Source: Marinosulfonomonas sp. (lineage in GTDB: Bacteria; Pseudomonadota; Alphaproteobacteria; Rhodobacterales; Rhodobacteraceae). From it: a stretch of 17,064 nt of DNA. A model generated the notes under the pieces. It was not told the origin of the DNA. It searched no databases and saw only the letters and a program-made list of their open reading frames with translations. How positions within the stretch are numbered: position 1 is the first letter of the stretch; each line of letters begins with the position of its first letter. Where the stretch lies: NCBI GenBank assembly GCA_026989405.1, contig JALSJL010000251.1:1-17064 (forward strand). The letters are read 5' to 3'. This document shows positions 6,210-14,452 of this stretch, piece after piece. A program made the translations under genes and the position numbers.

Positions 6210-7423
6210 CGGTCCACCTCGCCGAACACGATGTCCATCGTCCCGATAATCGCCGCCACGTCGGCAAGCTGGTGACCGGACGCCACGAAATCCATCGATT
6301 GCAGGTGCAGAAAACCGGGCGCGCGGATCTTGGCGCGATACGGCTTGTTGGAGCCATCGGACACAAGATAAACCCCAAACTCGCCCTTGGGGGCCTCCAC
6401 GGCTGCGTAAATCTCACCCTCGGGCACGCGAAACCCTTCGGTATACAGCTTGAAGTGATGGATCAGCGCTTCCATCGAGGTCTTCATGTCCTTGCGGCGT
6501 GGCGGCGTCAGCTTGCCGCGCGCAAGCACATCGCCCTGCCCGTCCGGCGCGCGGAGTTTTTCGATTGCCTGATGTATGATTTTCACGCTCTCGCGCATTT
6601 CCGCCATGCGCACGAGATAGCGGTCATAGCAATCACCATTCTTGCCGACAGCGATCTTGAAGTCGAATTCATCATACAGTTCATAGGGCTGCGAACGGCG
6701 CAGATCCCAGGCCAGCCCCGAGCCGCGCACCATCGGGCCGGAATAGCCCCAGTCGAGGATGTCCTGCTCGGTGATCACGCCGATGTCGACATTGCGCTGC
6801 TTGAAGATCCGGTTTTCTGTCAGCAGCTCGTCAATGTCGTCCAGATGGGACGGGAATTCCTGCGCCCATTTTTCGATGTCGTCGATCAGATCGGGCGGCA
6901 GGTCCATGTGAACGCCGCCCGGCCGGAAATAGGCCGCATGCAGCCGCGACCCGCTGGCGCGCTCATAAAACACCATGAGCTTTTCGCGTTCTTCGAACCC
7001 CCACAGAGGCGGGGTCAGCGCGCCCACGTCCATCGCTTGCGTGGTGACGTTCAGAAGGTGGTTCAGCACCCGGCCGATTTCACAGTAAAGCACCCGGATC
7101 AGCGACGCCCGGCGCGGAATTTCAACGCCGGTCAGCTTTTCGATGGCCAAGCACCAGGCGTGTTCCTGATTCATCGGCGCCACATAGTCGAGCCGGTCGA
7201 AATACGGCAGGTTCTGCAGGTAGGTGCGGCTTTCCATCAGCTTTTCGGTGCCGCGATGCAGCAGGCCGATATGCGGGTCGGCGCGTTCAACGATTTCACC
7301 GTCCAGTTCCAGAACCATGCGCAAGACACCATGCGCGGCCGGGTGCTGGGGCCCGAAGTTGATGTTGAAGTTCCGGATTTTCTGTTCGCCGGTCATGATA
7401 TCGTCGTGGGAACCGTCCATCAT
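6206..7423 (-). CDS. nuoD: NADH-quinone oxidoreductase subunit D (49-kDa type)
   Basis: The 405-residue subunit that with NuoB lines the quinone-binding cavity of complex I. The signature FGPQHPAAHGVLR occupies residues 23-35, with H31 and Y80 (in RLDYVAPMNQEHAW) at the spacing of the quinone-contacting His and Tyr known from other complex I enzymes. LTPPLWGFEEREKLM, a YFRPGGVHMDLPPD segment and a C-terminal FDFKIAVGKNGDCYDRY block are all present. The start at 7423 (MMDGSHDD) is chosen because GGAGG lies seven bases upstream and because it overlaps the sulfotransferase stop (ATGA); a longer in-frame form starting at 7510 would run through the end of that gene. The separate nuoC and nuoD genes are normal for alphaproteobacteria, but the intervening genes are not. 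Confidence 0.97.
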   Translation of the reverse strand: MMDGSHDDIMTGEQKIRNFNINFGPQHPAAHGVLRMVLELDGEIVERADPHIGLLHRGTEKLMESRTYLQNLPYFDRLDYVAPMNQEHAWCLAIEKLTGVEIPRRASLIRVLYCEIGRVLNHLLNVTTQAMDVGALTPPLWGFEEREKLMVFYERASGSRLHAAYFRPGGVHMDLPPDLIDDIEKWAQEFPSHLDDIDELLTENRIFKQRNVDIGVITEQDILDWGYSGPMVRGSGLAWDLRRSQPYELYDEFDFKIAVGKNGDCYDRYLVRMAEMRESVKIIHQAIEKLRAPDGQGDVLARGKLTPPRRKDMKTSMEALIHHFKLYTEGFRVPEGEIYAAVEAPKGEFGVYLVSDGSNKPYRAKIRAPGFLHLQSMDFVASGHQLADVAAIIGTMDIVFGEVDR

Positions 7424-8316
7424 CTCTGGACCTCCAGCATGTTGGATTGCCATTCGCTCGGCACCTGCCCAAGCGTGTTGCGCACATAGTCGTATTGCGG
7501 CGCCAGCCATTCACGCGCATGGCTGCGCTGCACGTCATCCATTGTCGCCTGAACGCCGACATGGACCGGCCTGGAAAACGGCGCAGGCCAGGCGGAAATT
7601 CCGAGAAAGCTGCATATCTGATCGATCGCCCGCTGCGTGAACAGGTCTTCGTAGTAGAGCACAAGAAGCTGTGACGGCCGCAGTGCGGCGGACAGGCGTT
7701 CGAGCATGGACCGATAGTCGCTGCGCTGCCATATCCCCGGATGGCGCCCGCGCCCGAACCGCCAGAAAATCCGGTTGGTGCGCGGCTGCACGTCTTCCGG
7801 GCGGGCCGCCAGGCGCGCCGCGTTCATCCGCACATGCGACCAAAGGCGGGCCACCGGATCGCGCAGCACCAGAATGAACCGGGTCCGCCGCGCCAAGGCA
7901 GCCATTTGCGCAAGCATTTGCGTGGACAACAGACCATAGGCGGGCGTCGATTCGCCAATCAGAGTCTGGCCGGCCCGCCCCTTGTTCAGGTAGCCCAGAT
8001 AGGCCGGCAGATCCTGTTCCGGGCGTTCGTGCAATGCGATCAGATCAAGGCAGTCGGCAATCTGGCCTTTCAGTTCACTGATCTGACGGGCATTTTCGGG
8101 CGGACAATCCAGCAGAGCGACGTGCAGTGATTTCAGCCTCGTGTTCAGCTGGCGCAACTGGTAGCCGTGCTCGTCGAATTCCCGAGCGTCAAAGTAGTGA
8201 AGCTCCTTGATCGAGCGCAAATGCGTGTCAGGATGGCTTTCAAGGTAGCGATAAAGCCAGCTGGTGCCTGATTTCGTGGCGCCGACACCGAAAAATATCG
8301 TGGGTTGATCCACCAT
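7420..8316 (-). CDS. Sulfotransferase family protein embedded in the nuo operon
   Basis: A 298-residue putative sulfotransferase, expected to move a sulfate group from PAPS to an unknown acceptor. The 5'-phosphosulfate loop is at residues 9-20 (FGVGATKSGTSW, K15), followed by a YLESHP helix. The 3'-phosphate site is RFILVLRDPVARLWS (146-160, with R152 and S160). A YYEDL segment (221-225) and a C-terminal region with W and R residues fit the family. There is no signal peptide or membrane helix, so it is probably cytoplasmic. The start at 8316 (MVDQPTIFFG) is preferred to 8358, which overlaps the preceding gene and has AAGG directly against the ATG. Its stop overlaps the nuoD start. It has no known role in complex I; acquisition by transfer is possible but base composition looks like its neighbours. 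Confidence 0.88.
   Translation of the reverse strand: MVDQPTIFFGVGATKSGTSWLYRYLESHPDTHLRSIKELHYFDAREFDEHGYQLRQLNTRLKSLHVALLDCPPENARQISELKGQIADCLDLIALHERPEQDLPAYLGYLNKGRAGQTLIGESTPAYGLLSTQMLAQMAALARRTRFILVLRDPVARLWSHVRMNAARLAARPEDVQPRTNRIFWRFGRGRHPGIWQRSDYRSMLERLSAALRPSQLLVLYYEDLFTQRAIDQICSFLGISAWPAPFSRPVHVGVQATMDDVQRSHAREWLAPQYDYVRNTLGQVPSEWQSNMLEVQR
7431..7435 (-). promoter_or_regulatory. Ribosome binding site of nuoD inside the sulfotransferase gene
   Basis: GGAGG lies seven bases before the nuoD ATG at 7423 and is read in another frame as part of the last codons of the sulfotransferase. It supports the short NuoD start and shows that the upstream gene is fused tightly into the operon, not merely dropped between transcription units. 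Confidence 0.75.
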
Positions 8317-8326
8317 TCGCGCGCGC

Positions 8327-8542
8327 TCAGCCCCTGTCCCCGGATGCGGCAACGTCATCCTTGAACGCCACGACCCAGAGCAGGATCAGCGCGCCCAGAG
8401 GGATAACGGCAAACACCGCGACCCAGGCCGGGATCCCCGATCTTGGCAGGATGCGCCAGAACGGGATCACGAGAAGTGCGGCCCAGATCAACATCCACAT
8501 CCAGCTGAACCCGAACATGCCACCGTATTGATAGTCCATCAT
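8327..8542 (-). CDS. Small two-helix membrane protein after nuoC, unknown function
   Basis: A 71-residue protein with an aromatic- and Met-rich N-terminus (MMDYQYGGMFGFSWMWML) merging into a first membrane helix (about 12-30), a short loop with RILPRSGIPAW, a second helix (about 39-60) and an acidic end (KDDVAASGDRG). The pattern [PF]WRI-P-SGIPAW followed by a P-containing helix and an LLWVVAF end recalls small, widely distributed hypothetical membrane proteins, none with a function known to me. The ATG at 8542 overlaps the nuoC TGA (ATGA). Ten bases separate its stop from the sulfotransferase start. It may be one of the small extra ORFs reported in Rhodobacter nuo operons. Confidence 0.7.
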   Translation of the reverse strand: MMDYQYGGMFGFSWMWMLIWAALLVIPFWRILPRSGIPAWVAVFAVIPLGALILLWVVAFKDDVAASGDRG

Positions 8543-9147
8543 GGTGCCTTTTCCTGTTTTTCATCGCCGGGCAGAATGTACTGCGCGCCCTCCCAGGGGC
8601 TCATGAAATCAAATTGCCGATACTCCTGGGTCAGCGTTACCGGCTCATATACGACACGTTTCTTTTCTTCATCGTAGCGCACTTCGGTGTAGCCGGTTGT
8701 CGGGAAATCCTTGAGCAAGGGATGACCGCGAAAACCGTAGTCTGTCAGGATGCGCCGCAAATCGGGATGGCCGGAAAAGAGGATCCCGAACATGTCGAAC
8801 ACTTCGCGTTCGAACCAGTTGGCGCTTTGGTGAATATCAATGATCGAGGGCACCATGTCTTCCTCGCGCAGCTCGGCCTTCACGCGAACGCGGTGGTTCT
8901 GATACATCGACAGGAAGTGATAGACCATGTCGAAGCGCGCTTCGCGACCCGGCCAGTCGATCGCCGTGATGTCGACCAATGTAGAGAACCGGCAGGACCG
9001 ATCCGTTTTCAGGAACTCGATGAAATCGTGCAGCGTTGCCAGGGTCACCGTTACCGTCAACTCGCCGTGCTCCACGCGCCAGTCCAGGACACAGTTTGGC
9101 CGCTTGGCCTCAAGATGGGCGCCCAGTTCCTTCAGTGCTTCACTCAT
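8539..9147 (-). CDS. nuoC: NADH-quinone oxidoreductase subunit C (30-kDa type)
   Basis: A 202-residue connecting subunit of the complex I peripheral arm that holds NuoD and NuoB in place; it carries no cofactor. The family signature NWFEREVFDMFGILFSGHPD and the following LRRILTDYGFRGHPLLKDFP are intact, and the C-terminal YRQFDFMSPWEG matches the family end. Length is normal for a stand-alone NuoC. The ATG at 9147 follows GAGG seven bases upstream; that site overlaps the nuoB stop, which ends four bases before this gene, so the two are probably translated together. Confidence 0.97.
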   Translation of the reverse strand: MSEALKELGAHLEAKRPNCVLDWRVEHGELTVTVTLATLHDFIEFLKTDRSCRFSTLVDITAIDWPGREARFDMVYHFLSMYQNHRVRVKAELREEDMVPSIIDIHQSANWFEREVFDMFGILFSGHPDLRRILTDYGFRGHPLLKDFPTTGYTEVRYDEEKKRVVYEPVTLTQEYRQFDFMSPWEGAQYILPGDEKQEKAP

Positions 9148-9151
9148 CGCG

Positions 9152-9675
<524 letters not shown>

Positions 9676-9685
<10 letters not shown>

Positions 9686-10041
9686 TCAAGCGCCCCTTTT
9701 TTCCATTCGTAAGCGAAACCGATCGTGAGCACGGCCAGAAACACCATCATCGACCAGAAACCGACCAGCCCGACATCCTTGAAGGCCACGGCCCAAGGGA
9801 ACAAAAAGGCGATCTCGAGGTCGAAAATGATGAACAGGATGGCGACCAGGTAAAACCGCACATCGAACTTCATGCGGGCATCGTCGAAGGCGTTGAAGCC
9901 GCATTCATATGCGCTGATCTTTTCCGGGTCCGGGTTGCGCACCGCAATGATCACGGCCGCAAGAATCAGAACGACCCCCAACGCAACGGCGACGCCGAAG
10001 AATATCACGATGGGGAGGTATTCCCGAAGCAGCTCTTCCAC
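9676..10041 (-). CDS. nuoA: NADH-quinone oxidoreductase subunit A (GTG start)
   Basis: A 121-residue membrane subunit with three helices (about 9-31, 65-86 and 92-114) at the junction between the membrane and peripheral arms of complex I. The hallmark loop PDPEKISAYECGFNAFDDAR and the following FDVRFYLVAILFIIFDLEIAF are present, including the conserved Cys of the ECG motif and the acidic residues. The first codon is GTG at 10041 with AAAGGAG six bases upstream; no better ATG exists, and the resulting N-terminus (MEELLREYLPIV) agrees with other Rhodobacterales NuoA proteins as I remember them. It opens the nuo operon after a 140-base gap. Confidence 0.97.
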
Positions 10042-10047
10042 AGGTGG

Positions 10048-10054
10048 CTCCTTT
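10048..10054 (-). promoter_or_regulatory. Strong ribosome binding site of nuoA
   Basis: AAAGGAG lies six bases before the GTG start at 10041 and settles the choice of that non-ATG codon as the start of nuoA. Confidence 0.75.
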
Positions 10055-10086
10055 CGCAGGGCAGGCCATTTGACTGGGCTCGGCCC

Positions 10087-10115
10087 GGTTTACCGCCGCC
10101 CCCCGGCAGGGTCAA
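10087..10115 (-). promoter_or_regulatory. Candidate sigma70-type promoter of the nuo operon
   Basis: On the minus strand TTGACC (10115-10110) is followed after exactly 17 bases by TAAACC (10092-10087), about 45 bases before the nuoA start. The -35 element matches five of six consensus bases and the -10 three of six, typical of weak alphaproteobacterial promoters. It is the only such pair seen in the gap between the leucine and nuo operons. This is a pattern match without experimental support. Confidence 0.4.
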
Positions 10116-10133
10116 CCGAAGCTGTGCGGTAAA
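10089..10133. repeat. 8-bp inverted repeat around the candidate nuo promoter
   Basis: TTTACCGC (10089-10096) and GCGGTAAA (10126-10133) are perfect inverted copies separated by 29 bases. One arm overlaps the candidate -10 element and the other lies just upstream of the -35. The layout could serve a regulator binding two sites, or could be chance. Confidence 0.3.
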
Positions 10134-10140
10134 TGACCGT

Positions 10141-10157
10141 GATTTTCCGCGAAAATC
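10141..10157. repeat. 17-base hairpin/palindrome between the leucine and nuo operons
   Basis: GATTTTC and GAAAATC form a perfect 7-bp stem around a 3-base CGC loop (GCG on the minus strand), 25 bases after the hydratase stop. The stem is AT-rich and no U-run follows, so an intrinsic terminator is doubtful; an operator for a dimeric regulator is the alternative. Its position makes it the natural boundary between the two operons. Confidence 0.4.
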
Positions 10158-10181
10158 AGGCAGGCCGCGACCGGACCGGGG

Positions 10182-10967
10182 TCACGGTGCCCAGGGCGGA
10201 GGTCGGCGTGCGAAGAAGGCCTCGATGCCGGCCTGCGCTTCTGCCGTCTCCCAGCGCCGGACCAACGCCTCGACCGTCTTGTCGATGACAGCATCGTCGA
10301 TAACCGGCCCCAGGCTGCGCGCGAGCGCCTTGGCATCGGCCACCGCGCCGGGCGCACAGGCGAGGTAGGGCGCGATTTCGTCCTCGATTGCCGCGTCCAG
10401 ATCTCCTGGTTGAACCGTTCTGGCCAAGAGACCCAGGGCAACGGCTTCTTCGGCCTGAAACACGCGCGAAGACATGAACACGCGGCGGGCCCTGGCTTCG
10501 CCCATACGGGCGATCACATATGGTGCGATGGTGGCGGGGATCACGCCCAGCCGCGTTTCGGTCAGGCCAAACCTTGCACCCGCCACCCCGATGGCCACAT
10601 CGCATACGGCCGCCATGCCGAGACCACCACCGAAGGCCGGCCCGTGAACCCGGCCGATCAACGGTTTGGGAAGGGTGTTCATTACATCGAGCATATGCGC
10701 AAGTTTCCGGGCTTCGCGAAATCGCGTATCGCGATCCGCCGCCATCTGCTCCTGCATCCAGTTCAGATCGCCGCCGGCGCAGAAACTCTTGCCCTCGGCC
10801 CGAAGAACAACCACCCGAACGTCAGGGGCCCCGGCCAACTGCCGCGCCGCGGCGGTCAGATCGGCAATCATCTGCGCTGAAAGCGCGTTGTGTTTGTCGG
10901 GACGGTTCAGACACAGTGTCGCCACGCCCCGCTCGTCAACGCCCAACTCTACCGTTTCAAACATCAT
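10182..10967 (-). CDS. liuC: Enoyl-CoA hydratase, probably methylglutaconyl-CoA hydratase
   Basis: A 261-residue crotonase-fold enzyme expected to hydrate 3-methylglutaconyl-CoA to HMG-CoA in leucine breakdown. The oxyanion-hole segments are SFCAGGDLNWM (about residues 61-71) and GPAFGGGLGMAAVCDVAIG (about 109-127). The stretch GLTETRLGVIPATIAPYV carries the catalytic-type Glu and the I-P-A-T-I sequence that I associate with the LiuC-type hydratases. It follows the HMG-CoA lyase with an ATGA overlap, which supports this substrate over a general fatty-acid role. The start is ATG at 10967 (or the adjacent ATG at 10964); a much longer in-frame extension to 11054 would overlap the lyase gene and is rejected. 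It is the last gene of the leucine block. Confidence 0.88.
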   Translation of the reverse strand: MMFETVELGVDERGVATLCLNRPDKHNALSAQMIADLTAAARQLAGAPDVRVVVLRAEGKSFCAGGDLNWMQEQMAADRDTRFREARKLAHMLDVMNTLPKPLIGRVHGPAFGGGLGMAAVCDVAIGVAGARFGLTETRLGVIPATIAPYVIARMGEARARRVFMSSRVFQAEEAVALGLLARTVQPGDLDAAIEDEIAPYLACAPGAVADAKALARSLGPVIDDAVIDKTVEALVRRWETAEAQAGIEAFFARRPPPWAP

Positions 10968-11818
10968 GCCTCCCGCATCCGCTGCGCCAACGCCGCCGCG
11001 CGGCGAAGAATGCCCGCATCCAGCCCGGTCTGGTAGCCCTTTTCCGCCAGCCACTCATACACCGTTTCAGTTGCCACGTTACCGGCAGCCCCCGGGGCGT
11101 AGGGGCAGCCGCCAAGTCCGCCGACGGCCGCATCGAACACCCGCAATCCAAGGTCCAGCGACACCTCGATGTTCTGCAAGGCATGGCCCACCGTGTCATG
11201 ATAGTGACCGGCCAGCCTGTCCGCCGAAATCCTGGCGAGAACCGCCTCGAGCATCGCGGCAATCGTCCCTGGGGTGCCCTGCCCGATGGTGTCTCCAAGC
11301 GAAATTTCGTAGCAGCCCATGTCATGCAGGGCAGTTGCGACCGCAGCCACATTCTCGGGCGGTGTCGGGCCGTCAAACGGGCAGTCGGTGACGCAGGACA
11401 CATAGCCACGAACTTTCAACCCGGCATCCCTGGCAGCCTTTGCGACCGGCTCAAACCGGTTCAGACTTTCACTTATCGAACAATTGATGTTGGCGCGACT
11501 GAATCCTTCGCTGGCCGAGCCAAAGATCGCAATCTCGTCTGCGCCGGCAGCCAGGGCGCGTTCGAAACCGCGCATGTTGGGCGCAAGCGCGCCATATGAC
11601 ACGCCGGGCACCCGTTCGATATTTGCCAGCACTTCTGCCCCGTCAGCCATTTGCGGAACCCATTTGGGGCTGACGAAACTTGCGACCTCGATCCGCCTGA
11701 ATCCCGCCCTGGAAAGCATGTCGATCAATTCGACCTTGCGCGCCGTCGCGATCATGCGACTTTCGTTCTGGAGACCGTCCCTCGGACCAACTTCAAAGAT
11801 TTCGACCTGTTCAACCAT
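10964..11818 (-). CDS. liuE: Hydroxymethylglutaryl-CoA lyase
   Basis: A 284-residue TIM-barrel lyase (also called mvaB or hmgL) that cleaves HMG-CoA to acetyl-CoA and acetoacetate, the last step of leucine degradation. It shows the metal-binding start FEVGPRDGLQNE (residues about 7-18), the HYHDTVGHA metal-binding motif, and the active-site cysteine loop GGLGGCPYAPGAAGNVATE near residue 245. Length is usual for bacterial enzymes. The start at 11818 (MVEQVEIF) is selected because the known proteins begin at this point; it overlaps the GST stop by eight bases. A slightly longer start at 11830 (MGCR...) is possible, and one at 11962 is rejected because it runs deep into the GST gene. Confidence 0.95.
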   Translation of the reverse strand: MVEQVEIFEVGPRDGLQNESRMIATARKVELIDMLSRAGFRRIEVASFVSPKWVPQMADGAEVLANIERVPGVSYGALAPNMRGFERALAAGADEIAIFGSASEGFSRANINCSISESLNRFEPVAKAARDAGLKVRGYVSCVTDCPFDGPTPPENVAAVATALHDMGCYEISLGDTIGQGTPGTIAAMLEAVLARISADRLAGHYHDTVGHALQNIEVSLDLGLRVFDAAVGGLGGCPYAPGAAGNVATETVYEWLAEKGYQTGLDAGILRRAAALAQRMREA

Positions 11819-12467
11819 CCGGCACCCCATAGAACGGCCTTGTATATATCTCCGGCTTGCCATCCATGGCCTGGGCGGCCTGGAAAGCCGGGCGACTTTC
11901 GAGCCTTTCAAGATAGAGTTTCGCACCGGGCAACAGATCAAGCGGCACAAATCGCTGCGCAACCATCACACCGTAGCCCACGTTCGTATCCACCGCCGAA
12001 AACCCGCTGGCCAACAGATAGTCGCGCCCGGACACGACACGGTCGACCACCTCCAGCGTCTTTTCCAGCCTGCGCGCTTCCAGCTTCATCACCGTCGCAG
12101 AGCGCATGTGGTCTTCATAGAGGGCAATGTGCTGCTGGGTCAGCGCCGCGAGATGCTGGCCGATGGTTTCGGCAAAATGCAGCCATTCCAGCCAGTCGGC
12201 CCGTTCGTCGTCGCCCGGCGCGCGCCAAAGCGCGCTGTCGCGGGTTTCGCAAAGGTATTCGGTAGTCGCACCGCTTTCAAACAACACCCGGTCGTCGATC
12301 TCAAGCGCCGGCACGCGACCCGCCGGAGACAGTGCCAGAAAATCGTTGCCCCGCAACTCGCCAGAAAAAAAGGATCGGTAGACGACCTCAAAGTCCAGCC
12401 CCATCTCTTTCATCAACCACAGGGTCCGGAAAGAGCGCGCCTGCGGACAGTGATGCAGACGGATCAT
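11811..12467 (-). CDS. Glutathione S-transferase-like protein in the leucine operon
   Basis: A 218-residue two-domain protein. Residues 1-78 form the thioredoxin-like glutathione-binding domain: MIRLHHCPQARSFRTLWLMK with a candidate catalytic Ser12 (Cys7 is the alternative), the cis-proline element GRVPALEI, and the ESGATTEYL glutathione-contact motif. The rest is an all-helical C-terminal domain with a conserved FSAVDTNVGY N-capping box. Substrate is unknown; other GST-like enzymes act in isomerase, dehalogenase or stress roles. The gene overlaps both neighbours (ATGA with the biotin-carboxylase gene, eight bases with the lyase), so it is cotranscribed with leucine catabolism. It may protect against or process reactive CoA-ester intermediates, but that is inference. 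Confidence 0.88.
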   Translation of the reverse strand: MIRLHHCPQARSFRTLWLMKEMGLDFEVVYRSFFSGELRGNDFLALSPAGRVPALEIDDRVLFESGATTEYLCETRDSALWRAPGDDERADWLEWLHFAETIGQHLAALTQQHIALYEDHMRSATVMKLEARRLEKTLEVVDRVVSGRDYLLASGFSAVDTNVGYGVMVAQRFVPLDLLPGAKLYLERLESRPAFQAAQAMDGKPEIYTRPFYGVPDG

Positions 12468-14404
12468 TCGACCACCTCCTCAAGACGGATCAGGGCGGCC
12501 CCGGCCTCCAGCTGATCCCCGGCAGCCACCAAGACCTCGGACACGGTTCCATCGCGACCGGCAGTCAAGGTATGCTCCATTTTCATCGCCTCCATCACGG
12601 CCAGCTTGTCGCCGGCGCTCACACTGTCGCCATCGCGCACAAGAACGGCCTTCACAAGGCCCGGCATTGGCGCTTCGATGACGCCGGGATCATGGGCCAG
12701 CGCGTCAGCCACAAGCAACGGATCCACGACCTGGAACTCAAACGCGGCACCGGCGAAAACCGCCACATGATCGCCAAACCGGCGGGCCGTGACCGGCGCG
12801 CCATCCGGGCCGACCCACCGGTCGGAACTCCGCCGAAAATCAATGTCGCGCCCATCAATGCGCACGCGAATTGTCGCTGCGTCCACAGTGCTGATCCGCG
12901 CCTCGAACTCTTCCCCGTTCTGGCAAAGGCGCATGTCCTGCTCCAGCGGCGCCCAAAGGGAGAAGCCCTGAAATGCTGACGGCGCCCGGTCAAGGCCGGC
13001 GGCCGCCAATGCCGCCTGTGCCCGCACCGCATCGCCCGGAATATCGCTTGCGGCAAGCGCATCCAGGTTGCGCCCGATCAGGCCGGTATCCACATCACCC
13101 GCAGCGAAACCGGGATGAGCCGCGAGCTTTCCGAGAAATGTCAGATTTGTGACAGTCCCTGCGACCTCGGTTGCGGCCAATGCTGCACGCAGTTGCAAAA
13201 GTGCAATGTCTCGGGTCGGCCCATGGCTTGTGATCTTGGCAATCATCGGGTCATACCATGCGGATATCTCGTCACCCTCGCGCACGCCGGTGTCCACGCG
13301 AACCCCCTGCGGAAAGCGCAGGTGGGCCAGGCGCCCCGTCGCCGGAAGAAACCCGCTTGGGACGTCTTCGGCGTAAAGGCGCGCTTCGAACGCGTGGCCC
13401 TTGAGCGAAATGTCCTCCTGAACAACCGGAAGCGTTTCGCCCGCCGCGACCCGCAATTGCCATTCGACAAGATCAATACCGGTCACAGCTTCGGTTACCG
13501 GATGCTCGACCTGAAGGCGGGTGTTCATTTCCATGAACCAGAACCGGTCAGGATGCAGCCCCTTGCTGGCATCGACGATGAATTCCACCGTGCCGGCCCC
13601 CGAATATCCGATCGCCTCGGCCGCGCGCACGGCGGCCGCGCCCATGGCCATACGCATGTCCGCGGTCATCCCCGGCGCCGGTGCTTCTTCGATGACCTTC
13701 TGATGACGCCGTTGCAGCGAACAATCCCGCTCGAACAGATGCACGGCACGGGCGCCGTCGCCAAATATCTGCATCTCTATGTGGCGGGGCTTTGCCACAT
13801 ATTTTTCGACCAGAACCGCGTCGTTTCCGAATGCGGTGGCCGCCTCGGCCCGGGCCGAGGCCAGGTGGGAGGCAAAATCCTGCGCCCGATCGACCAGCCG
13901 CATGCCTTTGCCCCCGCCCCCGGCCACAGCCTTTATCAGGACCGGATAGCCGATCTCTTCAGCCGCGCGCGCAAGGTGCTCGGCGTCCTGGTCGTCACCG
14001 TGGAAGCCCGGCACAACCGGAACGCCGGCCTGTTCCATCAGGCGCTTGGCGGCATCCTTGAGCCCCATCGCCCTGATCGCTTCTGCGGACGGGCCTATGA
14101 ATATCAGCCCGGCCTTTTCAACCGCGTCCACGAATTCCGGGTTTTCCGACAGGAACCCGTAACCCGGATGGATCGCCTGCGCGCCGCTCTCAAGTGCGGC
14201 GGCAATGATCGCGTCGGAGCGCAGATAGCTGTCGGCGGGCGCGGCCCCGCCGATATGCAGGGCCTGATCAGCCAGCGCCACATGGCGCGCGTTCGCATCG
14301 GCATCCGAATATACTGCGGTGCAGGTCACCCCCAGCCGATGCGCGGTCTGGATGATCCGGCAGGCTATTTCACCCCGGTTGGCGACAAGGATCTTATCGA
14401 ACAT
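12464..14404 (-). CDS. liuD: Methylcrotonyl-CoA carboxylase biotin-containing (alpha) subunit
   Basis: A 646-residue biotin carboxylase plus biotin carrier (also called mccA), which carboxylates its own biotin with bicarbonate and ATP for transfer to 3-methylcrotonyl-CoA by the partner subunit. Visible are the N-terminal carboxylase domain (ILVANRGEIACRIIQTAHRL, 5-24), the ATP-grasp glycine loop AGGGGKGMRL (161-170), the catalytic FMEMNTRLQVEHPVTEAVTG (about 290-310), and the C-terminal biotinyl domain with EAMKMEH and biotinylated K608. The close relatives propionyl- and geranyl-CoA carboxylase alpha subunits have the same architecture; the presence of HMG-CoA lyase and the matching beta subunit decides for methylcrotonyl-CoA. 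ATG at 14404 follows an AGGAAG ribosome binding site; the gene starts 48 bases after the beta-subunit stop. Confidence 0.94.
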   Translation of the reverse strand: MFDKILVANRGEIACRIIQTAHRLGVTCTAVYSDADANARHVALADQALHIGGAAPADSYLRSDAIIAAALESGAQAIHPGYGFLSENPEFVDAVEKAGLIFIGPSAEAIRAMGLKDAAKRLMEQAGVPVVPGFHGDDQDAEHLARAAEEIGYPVLIKAVAGGGGKGMRLVDRAQDFASHLASARAEAATAFGNDAVLVEKYVAKPRHIEMQIFGDGARAVHLFERDCSLQRRHQKVIEEAPAPGMTADMRMAMGAAAVRAAEAIGYSGAGTVEFIVDASKGLHPDRFWFMEMNTRLQVEHPVTEAVTGIDLVEWQLRVAAGETLPVVQEDISLKGHAFEARLYAEDVPSGFLPATGRLAHLRFPQGVRVDTGVREGDEISAWYDPMIAKITSHGPTRDIALLQLRAALAATEVAGTVTNLTFLGKLAAHPGFAAGDVDTGLIGRNLDALAASDIPGDAVRAQAALAAAGLDRAPSAFQGFSLWAPLEQDMRLCQNGEEFEARISTVDAATIRVRIDGRDIDFRRSSDRWVGPDGAPVTARRFGDHVAVFAGAAFEFQVVDPLLVADALAHDPGVIEAPMPGLVKAVLVRDGDSVSAGDKLAVMEAMKMEHTLTAGRDGTVSEVLVAAGDQLEAGAALIRLEEVVE

Positions 14405-14452
14405 CGCGAAAATCTCTTCCTTGGACGAAAAACAGGAGCACCAGGCACGCCA

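Noticed and set aside
6272..7489. Plus-strand open frame of 405 codons opposite nuoD
   Set aside because: Antisense shadow of nuoD with no support of its own.
8317..8358. Longer sulfotransferase start at 8358
   Set aside because: The extension overlaps the preceding gene, adds a non-conserved segment, and its AAGG touches the ATG with no spacing; the family fold begins at 8316.
10141..10157. Intrinsic terminator of the leucine operon
   Set aside because: The stem is only 7 bp and AT-rich, and no U-run follows on the minus strand, so it is listed as an inverted repeat only.
11819..11962. Extended N-terminus for HMG-CoA lyase from 11962
   Set aside because: It reads through the end of the GST gene in another frame; the lyase family starts at the VEIFEVGPRDG segment.
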